From Proales similis (Eukaryota > Rotifera > Eurotatoria > Ploima > Proalidae), in contig JAGVRJ010000007.1 in assembly GCA_019059635.1 (NCBI GenBank), positions 496,001 through 560,000 on the forward strand: DNA of 64,000 bases. Reading direction: 5' to 3'. This document shows positions 37,983 to 49,800 of the stretch, piece after piece. The position numbers were made by a program, and so were the translations under genes. The stretch's first letter is position 1; each line of letters starts with the position of its first letter. The notes under the pieces are model-generated. The model was given only the letters and a program-made list of their open reading frames with translations, was not told the DNA's origin and searched no databases.

Positions 37983-40553
37983 ATGGAAGAGGCGTTCAAG
38001 ATAGCGCAAAAGTCGAGCCGGGTGAGAAACGACACGGCCGTTCAGGGCACCAATGACTCGTCTGTGCTCAGCAAAATATCCACCATTGAGTACGGCTACT
38101 TCAGCGATGACTACCTCAAATACTTTGGCTGCAAACTGGTTCGTCGCTCGCCTCTAGTCAATCGGTCAGTGTCTAAAGCGTCGATTAGTTGAATCGGCAA
38201 TTAACCAACGCCATCAACGTAGAGGCTATTACATGCGCGCCAAGCTCATCGAGTTTGCGCTCAAGAATTACTTGCAAAGTGTTGACCAGCAGCATCAGTT
38301 AGTGAATCTAGGCGCCGGCTTCGACGCCTCCTTTTTCCGACTCAAGGGACAAGGTCTGCTCAAGGCCAGCACGCTGTTTATTGAAATCGACTTTCCAGAT
38401 GTGATTAATCGAAAATTCAATTTGATCAAATCCAATCCCAAGCTGATTGGCTGCTGTCCCGATCTGGTCAAAGTGAACGACGTCAACGGCAATCCTGGTA
38501 ATTCGTAGGATTAGACTACACTTGGCCTTGTTGACCAGAAACGCTCTTTTCACAGTCTATCAGAGCGTCAGCTCGCGCTATGTTCTGGTCGGAATGGATT
38601 TGAGAAAGACAAAGCTTCTGGAGGCATTTTTGCGCTCAATAGACGGCTTCGACGAGTCCGCTCCTACTCTCCTTCTGTCCGAGGTTGTTCTCACTTACAT
38701 GGGCTACAAGAGGTAAACTAACTGACAAGTGCCCGTCACTTTTCGCCTCTTGGTCTTAAAATGTTCCTATCGGCGACAATTCTAGCTGCAACACGGTCAT
38801 CAAGTGGATTTCAGAAATGTTCGCCAACTGTGCCTTGGTGGTCTACGAACAAGTAAATCCGTTCGATGGCTTCGGCCAAGTAATGCAGGCACATTTCAAG
38901 AAACTGGGCTCCCCGCTCAAATGCATTCTCAAATATCCAAGTACCGATCACCAAACTGCTCGGTACAAGCAGCTGGTGAGTTGTGATCGCTACTTGTTTG
39001 AAACATTTCGCTGAAAAGAGAGATCGTTGGCACTTGAAGGGTTTCGGTCAGAGCTGGGCGATCAAGGCTAGTGATTTCTATCAGAACTACATTGACGCCG
39101 ATGAAAAGAAAAGAATCGATCGTCTCGAGCTGTTTGACGAGTACGAGCCGTGGCATTTGAAATGCTCGCATTACGTGTTGGTGACGAGTACCAAAGGCGA
39201 ATTCTGCACCAGTTTGTTCAGAGAGCTCTACGCCAAACTGCCCAAGAGTGAATTGCCTGAGCCCGAGCAGCAGACCATGATCAAAGCGAGCAAGTATTCG
39301 TTCAAGTTCGGAGTTCGAGTTGGCCACAAAATGGTCAGCATCGGCTCTCAGCTGCTAATTCTGGGAGGCTTTGGAGAGCTTTGCACTGAGAACATTGGCA
39401 AGCATCTCAGACTCAATCAGATTGAAGTGCTCGATCTGGCCGACATGCAAGTCAGAGTTTTAGACGTGGACAAGTCAGTGCTTGGTACGAGCCTTTCTTC
39501 TGCCTATTGTTGCATTCGAAGCTAATCAAAAAGGTCACCTTAAGAGGACAGGGTGGCGCACGAATGTACTCGTTTAAACGAAACCGAGTTCATTCTATCT
39601 TTCGGTCGGAGCAATCCCAGCAAATTGTTCGACACTATATTCAAGCTGAGCATTCAGCCAGGTTTTAAACCGCACTCTCCGAGCATCACTCGTCAAATGC
39701 TGAAGCAAGAAGCGGTCGGCTTGGCTCGGTTTAGACACGCCGCGTGTCTATCACAAGACTCGCGTCTTTTCGTTCACGGCGGCAAACATTACGATCAAAG
39801 TTCGGCAACAGGCAGTGTCTTGGACGATTTCTATGTTCTGGACGTGGACGGAAAAAGCCGATCTCTCAAGGTGAGTTTGAATCGAACCTGAAAGCTGAGG
39901 TGACGAGGCAAGGCGAAAGCAATCATAACCTCGAGCAGATCGAAGGAATTCCAGCGCGACATTCACACACCATGGTTAACTGGAACGAGTACTTGGTGCT
40001 GGCCGGTGGCTGCGACTCGCTCGAAAGCCCGCTCAATGAGATTATCCTCGTCGATTCCGGCACACTTGAGGCTAGGCGGCTGGAAATCAGCAAAGGACAC
40101 GTCCTGCCGAGGTATTCATTCTTCCTCTCGTCCGCTTTTGCTCCAAAAGGGAAATTGAAGATTTCGACAACAATCGCAGATACTCGCACACGTGTCATGT
40201 GATCGAAGACACGTTGCTTCTTATCGGCGGAGTGAATTACGAGCGAATTCCGCCCGGCGTGTGCATGATCGACTTGAGAACAGGCAGAGCGCAGGAGTAC
40301 AGACTACCGGTAAGCGGAATTGTAGCACTGCTGCCTCGCGATTGCGATCACCGAGTCATTTGTCTAGGACTCGCTCGACGACTCGACTCCGTTCATAGCC
40401 ATCAACCATCAGAGTCACTTGTTGAGCAAAGAGAGAATTCTTTTGGTCGGCGGTGGTGCCATTTGTTTCACGTTCGGCACTCACATGAACAAACATCCGG
40501 TCGAGCTCGATCTAACCGAGTGTTGGACGCAATTTCAAGCATTTGCCATTTGA
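37983..40553 (+). CDS. LCMT2: tRNA wybutosine-synthesising protein 4 (LCMT2/TYW4)
   Basis: About nine exons (37983-38164, 38223-38497, 38556-38712, 38786-38975, 39019-39484, 39545-39868, then three more to the stop at 40551-40553). The first third is a leucine-carboxyl-methyltransferase-type SAM-binding fold: 'QGTNDSSVLSKISTIEYGYF', 'QHQLVNLGAGFDASFFRL', 'LSEVVLTYMGY'. Then comes a conserved linker ('SHYVLVTSTKGEF') and a Kelch-type beta propeller ('HGGKHYDQ', 'HSHTMVNWNEYLVLAGGCD', 'LLIGGVNYERIPPGV', 'ILLVGGGAICFTFGTHMNKH'). That order is diagnostic of TYW4, which methylates and methoxycarbonylates yW-72 on tRNA-Phe position 37 in the cytosol. Introns are 43-100 nt. Full length, no obvious break. 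Confidence 0.92.
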
Positions 40554-40642
40554 TTTGCAAGTCTGCTCAGAACGTAAATATTTGCGCAAGAAAAATAAAC
40601 GTCCCACGAGTGGCGACTGCTTCGTTTATGGGCGGGCGCTTG

Positions 40643-40741
40643 GGGCCAGAATGAAAGCGTCTTTATATCTATTTGAGAGTAGTAATGGAATGTGTCTGGT
40701 CGGCTCGGCTTTTAACCGTCTATTAGATCGCCTCGCTCCCT
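40643..40741 (+). repeat. 99-bp direct repeat, left copy
   Basis: Matches 42060-42158 in the same orientation at 97 of 99 positions by my count (differences near 40689 and 40716). It begins GGGCCAGAATG and ends CGCTCCCT. It lies 90 bp past the TYW4 stop. Confidence 0.95.
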
Positions 40742-40957
40742 ATAATTGACAACGATCCACCATTAAAAAAACTCCCCACAGACGTTTCAAGCCTATATAC
40801 GTTCAACTTTGAGCTAGTTGGGCCAGATAACAAAGTTTTGATTGACTCTAAGAAACCTCGGCTTTCTTATGTTGGCTTTTATTTGCAATTTGAATCCTGA
40901 AATATTCAAAATATTTATCATAATTTCGATATTTGATTCGTACTTTCATGTACTCTT

Positions 40958-41311
40958 GTGAAATTGGCAGCATCGAGTGATGTGCTATCCAAAAAAGAAT
41001 ATCATGCAGATATGATGCATTTCAAAAGCGACTTGGACCTAATCTACTCAGAATCAAAGAAAAAACAAGAAGAAGTTGATTCCCGACTCTCAAAAATCGA
41101 CGAAAAGCTCTATGGGATTGACTCGCGGATTGAAGGAATAGAAAATGTATTAAATGCTTTTATACCGAGTGTGGAAAATCGGTTCTCAAGCTTGGAAAAT
41201 CGGTTCTCAAGCTTGGAAAATCGGTTCTCAAGCTTGGAAAAAGCTGTGTCTGAAACCTCAATTAAGCTCGATACACTCATTCAGTTAATGAGCTGCAAGT
41301 TGAATAACTGA
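40958..41311 (+). CDS. Small coiled-coil protein or exon with tandem heptad repeats
   Basis: Open frame of about 117 codons. The first in-frame ATG pair is near 41013, and a possible splice acceptor (TTGGCAG) precedes the frame at 40970, so this may be the last exon of a gene or a free small ORF. The protein is charged and heptad-patterned ('EEVDSRLSKIDEKLYGIDSR') with three identical copies of the heptad NRFSSLE encoded by three identical 21-bp units. It lies inside the repeat-bounded segment. Base composition is more AT-rich than the host genes. I recognise no family. Confidence 0.4.
   Translation: MKLAASSDVLSKKEYHADMMHFKSDLDLIYSESKKKQEEVDSRLSKIDEKLYGIDSRIEGIENVLNAFIPSVENRFSSLENRFSSLENRFSSLEKAVSETSIKLDTLIQLMSCKLNN
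41173..41235 (+). repeat. Perfect 21-bp tandem repeat, three copies, in coding sequence
   Basis: The unit GAAAATCGGTTCTCAAGCTTG is repeated three times without a change and keeps frame, each unit encoding one coiled-coil heptad. No synonymous differences, so the expansion is recent or homogenised. Confidence 0.93.
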
Positions 41312-42059
41312 ATCAAGTATCGAGTAGTTGAAGTTATTATTTGAAAACTATTTTCTAAGTGGCAATACAGTGCTTAAGGTCGAGACAACTAGAAACTTTT
41401 TTAATTGATGTGTGGGAAAATTTTTTTAAAAGCGTCAAGGCCGTGTGAGAATTTCTTTTTCACTTAGAATCGAATACCCAGGCCATTGACCAAGTCAATG
41501 CTGAGGCAGTTGATGAAATGAATTCAAACTCTCAACTATGACCTTGCACAACCCGTCCTATGCTTCAATAGCAAGTGCAAAAGAACTAAGCCATAGGAAC
41601 AGACAAGGAGAGAGAGTTAAATAACACAAACACCGAACGCACAAACGCTAAATAAGTCGACTTCAAAGAATGAAAAACGCCAATTCGTTCAAGATAGCCC
41701 AGTAAAAAGATCATTTAAGGGCATTTAAGCAAAAAGAGTGAGCGCCAAATGAATAAAACACTAATTTCGCTTTATTTAAGAGTTTCGAACGGTTCAAGTG
41801 GAGGAAAGCCGACCCGGTGTTTGTTGTTGACTAAAATTCATTTCTATTCTAGTTTATTGGGGGTTTTTGGAACAAACGAAAAAGAAAAAGCAGCGACCAG
41901 ACGATTGAAGGTAAAAAAGTAAGAAAAACAGAGTAGAATTGCGTCGATTTTGAAACTCGGGAGCTAGAGAAAGCTAAGGGAGCGGAAGGTGAATATTGTC
42001 AAAGGCTCGATAAAAATTCTGCTGCGCTAGCTCATGATTGTGCCTTAAACTCCACCAAT

Positions 42060-42158
42060 GGGCCAGAATGAAAGCGTCTTTATATCTATTTGAGAGTAGT
42101 AATGGCATGTGTCTGGTCGGCTCGGCTTTTAATCGTCTATTAGATCGCCTCGCTCCCT
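42060..42158 (+). repeat. 99-bp direct repeat, right copy
   Basis: Right-hand copy of the repeat at 40643-40741; see that entry. The flanks of the two copies are unrelated. Confidence 0.95.
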
Positions 42159-45100
42159 TGTTTACTTAATCGATGACTTCTTTTTCATTTTGCTCTTTAG
42201 CGCAAACATTCGGACGCGACATGTGAGCAGGCGTCACAAGAGTCGGTCTCGCTCTGTTCAGTTCAATCATGTCACCAACGCCCGGTTGTGGGAGAACACG
42301 CGGGCACGCGCTTCTCCCACACACGAGAGACATTGTAGATTTGTCAAATAATGAATTGGCTGCTCTCCTTTCTCTCCGTCCCTTTGAGCGTCCGAGCAGC
42401 ATGTTTCGCTCTTTCATGTGCCCGTGGGCGGCCTGAATCAATATTTTTCTACTCTAACTGTTCTCGCTTGTTCATTTTTCCCTTCCTGCCTCTCTCTCTC
42501 TCTGTGCTGGTCGCTAGATCAAGCAGTCGGTCCACAATACGCAAATCAAATTTGATATTTGCAATTTCCGCCACTCTCCCTCTCTCTCTGTGCCAACATT
42601 TAACTCATGATGGTCAGGCGATCAAATTATTGCCGTCGCTATGTACACACAGGCGCGTCGAAAGAATGCTGGCCAAAAGCAAGCCGCTAAAAACGTGAGC
42701 CGAAACGCTCCCATCTGCGAATCGATATAAAGTCCGCACACGTCCTGGTGGTGCGGATTAGTTAAATAGATTGCATTTGAATCGATTTAGGGCGAATAAG
42801 CGGTTCTAGAATAAACATTAGCGGGCGAACGTTGGAGTCAATTACGCCGCTCGTTGTTTGGGTTTTGTTTCTCGTTCATTTGATTGTATTATTTTAAGGC
42901 ATCACGTGCTCAGAAAGTGAATCAGGAAGGGGCGGGAGGGAGAGGCTCGTTAATAGCCTGGTGATTTATCCAGCTAACCAACCAATCAAGCGACCACGTA
43001 GACGCTTGAGCGAGCTCGTTCTTAATAAAAAAAAGAAGAAAATCGCCAATGGCGTGTAATTATCAGGCCCAATACCAGAGAATGTGCTGCTTCGATCGGT
43101 CACTCTTGACCACATCCTCTTTAATATTTTCTTCTCAAGTAAAGCCCAATGAAGATGATGTAGGCCAGCGTTGATTCAGGCAAGCAGGCTTGAATCTGTG
43201 CATTCTCTCGCTCTCTAATTAATTACAGTTAGCTGCGAGCCCATGCGAGCACGACAGTGGCGGCGGACTGTGGTGGAGGCAGCGACCGCCTCCACCATGA
43301 TTTATGGCTTGACACGAAATTCGATTTAAGCTAATTAGCCGAGGCGAGGCGCAGATGCAAATTATTTTTACATGAGTTAACTTGAAATGTGCGCCTGGCC
43401 GAGCTAATTACTCAACGTCAAAACTAATAATCTAAACGAAGGCCCACCTCAAGCCCAAACGAAAACACCGTACACACGCGTGCTCACTGTCGATGACTGT
43501 GGATCTCCTTTATTCAAGTTAAATCATTCATAAATATTTGATCAACTCTCGATTGTTTACCTAAATTATATCAATTAACTTGGTCCCGGCTTAAGTGCTG
43601 CTGCTGCTGCTGCCAGAAGGCGATGTGAAGGCGAATGGCCGCACAGAATTGCCGGTGGTGATGCCATCAAACCTGGTGGCCAACGCTCGGACTATTGTGC
43701 TCATCGGGACATCGAACTAATAGAGCACGCAAGCAGCTCGTGTACGTGTGCGAACAAAACCGGATTACGTGAACGGTCGCCGAGTGCGACTCGTCCAAAT
43801 CGCTCAGCTCAATCTCTTGTCACATCTAATTGTGTTTAATTAGCTATTCAACAGTTAGCAGCAGCAGAGAGCACCTTAAAGAGTGGTGACATGGGTTGAA
43901 AATCAAGAGGCAATTTAATCAACAGTCAGCCTGATTAACGCGATTTGCGCCCATTCAAGCATTCAGGCATTGACGAGCAGTTGAGCCAAGCGTCCATATG
44001 CCTTCACTTCCGACGCCGGTTTTGTGCTCTGCTTTCATTCACTCGTTTATCTCTTAGTCGCTTGACAACTGCCGGAATCGGACCACTTCCGGCTTAATCA
44101 GCATTTTTTATGAGTTTCTCGCTCTTTACTTGCTCTTGCAAGCAGCAGTTGTCATTCGTCGAGTGGACATTATTCGTCCAGGCAGCTCGCACTTGATTGG
44201 CTGAAGACATCCGGCAGCGAATGAATGGGCCGCGTCTCTGAACAATCTTTGTAAGCAAATAGGCTAATCGGTCCCAGGGGATTTTAAATAAAAGAATTCA
44301 CGCTACTCAGCCCATTTCCCTTCTCCAAGCGGCAGATTCGTGTCTTATTCGGTCCTTATAGAGCCCAGGCTAATTCAATAATAAATTTTATTTTTTTGAT
44401 CATAAGTGTCAATCGTAAGACCTTAACTTAGTTTTACTTTGAGATTTAAGAAACGATAAAAAAAAAGAAAAAAAGAGAAAAACAGGGCCAAGTAGAAGCA
44501 GAAAAAATCAACAACACAATAATGAGTAAACGAAGATTATTTTGTTTTGTGTGGGTTCGAAAAAGTGAGCCAAATGCGACGAAGAGAGAGAGAGCGTAAG
44601 GAAAAAAAGAGCCAAGTAATGAGAACAAGGGACAGCAGAACTCAACAGCAAGCGAATGCATATTTGGGGAACAGAAAGACTGGAATAAATAAGTTAAGCG
44701 CATTTAAGGGGCAATCCAGCGAGACAGATAGCCAGAGAAGGACAAACAAAGCGAACGCACAAGCATTGGTTTCAATCATGAAATGACTTTCTAGCGCCGA
44801 TCGTTGTCGATTTTAAAGCCGCCAAGACATCGCCGCCAGATCTGCACAGCCACTGCCCGTCATTGTTGAAATTTTGTACAGCGCACGGTTCAAGTTAAAG
44901 CGTTTTGTTGTAAGCCAGTAGAGCGAGCAACAAGCGTCTTGGCTGTGGCCTTTGCTTGCTGATTGCTGTCGTGTAAAATTGAGTTCAATTTACAATCTGG
45001 GTTGAACCTGGAATAGGATTGTAAGGACGTTTGCAAGTACATGCTTGACTCACTGTTCGAGCTAGAATCGAGCTCAACGTCCTCTCGCAGTCGGGCGAAA

Positions 45101-45236
45101 ACAGGCATAAACGACACATAGAGAAATCACGTTCGAATTAAAGCGTTACTTTAAAGGGACTAAATAGAATTAGGTGCAAAGAAGAGGAGAGCATGAGGGA
45201 GAGGAGGAGGGGGGGGCTAGTTTGACGTGGGAGGGT
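42159..45236. other. Gene-poor region downstream of the ETS gene
   Basis: About 3 kb without a gene I can support. CT-rich tracts near 42490-42510 and 42580-42592, a short inverted sequence TGGTGGAGGC(N)GCCTCCACCA near 43271-43300, and GCTGCT runs near 43598. An open frame at 44890-45117 (minus) is short and unconserved. The ETS gene 3' UTR lies at the right end. Possible regulatory DNA. Confidence 0.45.
43270..43300. other. Inverted repeat (hairpin) near 43271-43300
   Basis: TGGTGGAGGCAG is followed within a few bases by CCGCCTCCACCA, giving a stem of about ten pairs with a very short loop. Isolated in non-coding DNA; role unknown. Confidence 0.6.
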
Positions 45237-46885
45237 CTAGTATGGCGTGAGCGGCGCTTGGTGGTTATGGTGACTCATAAGCTGACTGTGATGGGCCGCG
45301 CTGGGCACAGAGCTAGACGGCCAGTAAGCGGCATGCTGAAGGTATGAACTGGCAGCAGCGGCCGCGTTATTGGCCGATCCAAAGTAGTTGTCATAGTTGA
45401 CGGCGGCAGCGGCGGCTGCGGCCGGATGATGGACAATCGAATGGTTCTGCGAAGGAGTGGGCGTCGGCGGGCTAGGCCAGTATGGCGTGGCTGTTTGGTA
45501 GCTGTGCGGTGAGGGCGACGACTCGGCTGCAGCCGCCGCAGCCTGGGCCGCAAATTTGCTTGCGACCGCCGCTGGCGAGTAGGGGAAACCGGCGTAACTT
45601 CTCATCAGCAAATCTGACTGATACTTATAGACTGCGGCGGCGCTATTGTCGACCATGGAGGCAGCTGCAGTAGCGGCCGCGGCCACCGATGACGGCTGGT
45701 TGAGTTGGGCTAGACCGTGAAAGTCGAACTTGTAAGCGTATCGCTTGCCGTGCACCTTGGTCATTATGTTCTTGTCGTAGTAGTACCTCAGAGCGCGACT
45801 CAGCTTGTCGTAGTTCATGTTCGGCTTGCTCTTGCGTTCACCCCATTTCCGGGCCACCTCGTCCGGGTCGATGAGTTTGAACTCGCCGTTGGTGCCCTCC
45901 CATCCGATAATGGACGAGTTGCTGGAGTCAGAGAGCAGCTCGAGAAGGAACTGCCACAATTGAATCTGGCCTGTTCCGGGCGAGCCGAAGCGTGGGCTCG
46001 GTGCGTTCGAGGCGAATAGGTGGTATGCGTCTTGCATGCTATTGCGAATGGCGTGATGGTGGTGGTGATAATGCTGATGTGACGGCTCTGGCTTGACACA
46101 CCAGGGAGCCGGATCAAATTCGGATTTGACTAGTCGCGACAGCGCGTTCTGGTGGTGCAGTTGGTGGTGATGATGATGACTGCCGAATACTACAAAAAAA
46201 AAAGAGAACAATATTAGTCTTGATTGAATCGCATCCATTTCAAATGTTCCGCTCATTACAATGGGCGACTAATTAGAGGGATAGAGAATAGAGAGTAAAA
46301 AAGATGTAGAGCGAGAGAGAGAGAGAGAGAGAGAACAGGAGACAATGGCTGAAGAGCAAAGACATTTGCGCCGTATGCTTGAACTTGACTTGTGGCTGAA
46401 TGGCGCTCATTCAGTTCAAAAATGCCGCTCCAAATCATCAAAGTTCGTGCAAGCAAATCAAGTAAAAATCTCGATTGCTTAAATGGCGCCCATGCGCGCC
46501 AATCGACTGCGGAGGCATTTTTTTTTATGCGTTCATGCAAGCAGAAACGATTACTTGACTTGATTCTGTCTCGAACAAGATAATAACGCAGCGTTGCTTG
46601 TAATCAAGCATCGAATCAGGCGATCGTGAATAATTCAAAATAGCTAATTACAGAGAATTTGCTCTCCATCTGACTTCCGAGCGACCAATCGGCCAAGAAC
46701 ATACAAGAACATATTTGGATACTTACAGTGAGAAGAGGATGAGACGCCTTCATTATTGCTGCTCGTATTGTTTGGGCTTCCATTTGAACAGTTAGAGCTG
46801 GCGCTGCTGCTGCTGTTGCTCACAGTGCTTCCGCTGCTGATGGGTGTCCACGGTATTTTGGTCCCACTGCTGTTTGTGCTGCACT
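45237..46885 (-). CDS. ETS-domain transcription factor, ERG/FLI1/FEV subfamily
   Basis: Two minus-strand exons are supported, 46727-46885 and 45237-46189, joining in phase; an earlier exon is needed because the first begins within a codon. The ETS domain (about 45720-46000) reads '[19 protein letters not shown]', '[20 protein letters not shown]', '[19 protein letters not shown]' and '[18 protein letters not shown]', nearly identical to ERG, FLI1 and FEV. The flanks differ: the N-terminal side is Ser/Asn-rich and His-rich, and the C-terminal side is poly-Ala-rich with an 'APLTPY' end. No pointed (PNT/SAM) domain is visible in the exons found. Absence of PNT plus an Ala-rich C-terminus recalls FEV/Pet1. 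ERG-class factors control endothelial, blood-like and serotonergic-neuron programmes in other animals. Confidence 0.88.
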
Positions 46886-49800
46886 CTAAACATTGCCGAG
46901 CGTTCGGTCAAAGATCTGTTTCGAACGTTGCCTTACTGGTGCGCAAACTAACCTGTTAACATCATTGAGTTGACTTGGGTTGGCAAGAATCTAGTGCTTT
47001 TAAACCTGTTTGCTCTTCTAAAGTAAAAAATGACAACACTGTTAGAAGACGCGCACGATTCAAAATCACAGAAAGGCCGATAAGGAACAGAATGTGAATA
47101 GAGTTCTGGTTGAGGAAGGAAATCAAGTTTGAGGGCAAACGAGACCAGAAGCACTCGATTCTGACTTGGCAATAGAGTCGGATATTGAAGGAAAGAGCGT
47201 TCGTTCGCCAACAGGCATCCTCAGCCTGAGGATGTGAATCCGGTTGAAATGACTTAAATGACTGACGGCCAAACGTATGAACGATTCAGCACGATTTGTG
47301 AACGTATCATTAGGAAATTTAAACGCAATGTAGTCGACGTTGCCGCCGCCGCCGTCGCCATCCTCTCCGCTCATCACATCTTCCACCTTGATGACAATTA
47401 AGCGCAACAGCTCTGCGCAGGGCCGGCAAGGCGTCAGAAAATAATTTTTAGAAAGAGAAGGAAAGTAGAGAGAAGAGCGGCAACTTGTTGAGGAAGAGGC
47501 ATCGAATACGAACGGACGGACGAGCGGACGCTACACGAGTTCGTCTGCTCGTCGATCGGAAAATAGAGGCAAATAATAAAAGGCAAGAGCGCAACTTCGC
47601 CTCTTTCCTTCTAATATTTCATGTGAAACTGCAAACTAAATAAAGAAATATAATTATTATAGGCGAGCGTCGAAAATGGCTGGAGCATTATTAGTCGATC
47701 GCAATGATTGTCGCGCAGCATTCTGATTGGCCCAGACTCACTGAGCCCACAGCCAATAGCAATTATGGCCTCGACACAAGCCGATTGTGATTGGCCGCGC
47801 TCAGCCGTCAAGACAACTAAACGCATTGCGAGTCAAAGATTAAAATAATATCAAACAGATACGAGCAGGCGACCATAATAAATCGAAATCAATGATCAAG
47901 TGTCTGAATTATGTGCCTGGCGGTTATTATGTCAAGCCAATGCAAACTCGGCCATTTCAAAAACAATTTCAATCAAATCGCTATTTGACTTGCTCGCTAA
48001 ACTCGCCTGCTTGCTTGATTGCTCTCTCACTAATATTCGCCCTGCTCCCCATTCTTTCGTGTGTGTGTGTCTCTCGTGCCCATTCCTGTTCGTTTTCTCT
48101 CGATCGTGCTTGGTCTCCTCTTGACTCAGGCTCAGCAATAATCACACTTCCGTCCGTCCGCTTCATCGTTCTTTCGCTCAGTCAGCCAGTCAGTCACTTG
48201 CAAAGCAATTCTGTCGCTCTCGATGAATGCTTGTTATTTAAACAATTCGACGCTTGATGGATCGTGCGCTTTGCCAACCGAATATTGAATCAAGATTGAC
48301 GCAAGTACACAACTCAAACATACATCGCGCCGATCGAACCAAAGAGAACGAGTGCGTGAGAGAGAAGGAGAAAAGAGAGAAGCAGAGAATTAAATGGATC
48401 GCCGAAATCGTTCGCGCCCTGAATGAATTGAGAAAATGCCAAATGAATCAAGTCAAGACCGATTTCTCGAGACCGTTTGTCGGTCAGCTGCGTCTCAGAG
48501 CCGCGTATTCAAGCAGCCAACCGAATTTGCTATTTGTCTACTGGCACCCGTTTCTCTAGCCCTGCCCAAAATAGACTCACACTGCCAGGCCCAGTTGGCA
48601 AATGGAATTTCAATATTTGCAGTTTAACGACCGGCCGAGGCGTTTTGTTTACGCTCGCCTGATAGATAGCGCACTATGCTCGCAGACAAGGTTTCAGCGA
48701 GTCAAAAATGGAGAGAAAAATTTCTTATGCACACACACACCCACCCAGACCATCAACGCTTGTGATGTTTGTCAATTTGATCACTAGGTGCGTATGGCTC
48801 AATATTTACAAATAAAATTCGCTCGCAGTCGAGAAATGCGCTTCTGCGTGTATGTGTGTGCCCAGAGACGACGACGAGTCAATCTGATTGATGGACAATC
48901 TGAAATGGAAATAGTCGAAACGACTGCAGGAACTGGGAGGGGGCATATGCATCCCGGCCCTTGTAGAAAGATAAAAAAAAATAGAAACGAAAGAATCGAA
49001 CAGGACGCCTTTTTGCGCTCTAATAGGCCTCGGACCGGTTTCAAATGCGTAGATATTCGCGGGCCGCCTTGTTTAAATGGCCAGTAGTTTTTGTCTCTTT
49101 TACTAATGGAACGTACTAATGGATTTTGACTCCAAACAAAAATAGGCAGCGATTTGAAAAAAAAAAATAGAGAAAATACACAATGGCAAACGAAGCGATG
49201 GCTTAGCCACTCGCAGGTATTTCCGATCCGCTATTTCACATTCGGTTGAAGCCAAAATTTTAAGTGAATGAGAACTAATGAAAACAAATCTCATTCAAGA
49301 ACCAATCGCGTGCTATTCATTCATTTATCCGATTCATTCGCTCCAGGCCCAACATGATCCTCAATAAGCCGTGTGATAGGGGAATGTAGTCGCCTCGTTC
49401 GACGCTCGTGCAGTTAATTCTCTTTCTATTCTCTCGTCATCGCACGTCGCCGATTGAATTTTAAATTACGGCTCGGCGGAAGTCGTCCTATTCATTGAGA
49501 GCCAGCAGAAGCCAAATATAGCTATTGAATGACGTACTGATTTCATTTTGTTCTCTTATGTTTCCATGCCCTTCTCCGTCTCTCTCTCTCTCTCTTTAAA
49601 TTCATGAGCGCACAGTGGTGCCTGTCTAAGTCTGGACAATGCTGGCGGCCTCTCATTCGCAAACATACACACGCTGGCGTTGAGAGGCAGCCGTCTCTCT
49701 TCTGCTCTTTGCTCAACTCAATGAGGAGCCCACTTGAGCATCGATTAATTGTCAACCCTGCCTGTCCGCCTGCTCGTTGGTCGCTCCAATAGCCGATCAG

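Larger units (their letters stand above)
40643..42158. other. 1.4-kb segment bounded by direct repeats, insertion or tandem-duplication-like
   Basis: The two 99-bp copies are 1417 bp apart start to start. Between them lies a coiled-coil ORF (40958-41311) and AT-rich non-coding DNA. Arrangement and near identity suggest a recent event: insertion of an element with long direct terminal repeats, or a duplication after which the interior diverged or was replaced. I find no transposase and no terminal inverted repeats. Confidence 0.5.

Noticed and set aside
44890-45117. Minus-strand frame of 75 codons next to the ETS gene
   Set aside because: No ATG-supported start with conservation, no homology; may be 3' UTR sequence.
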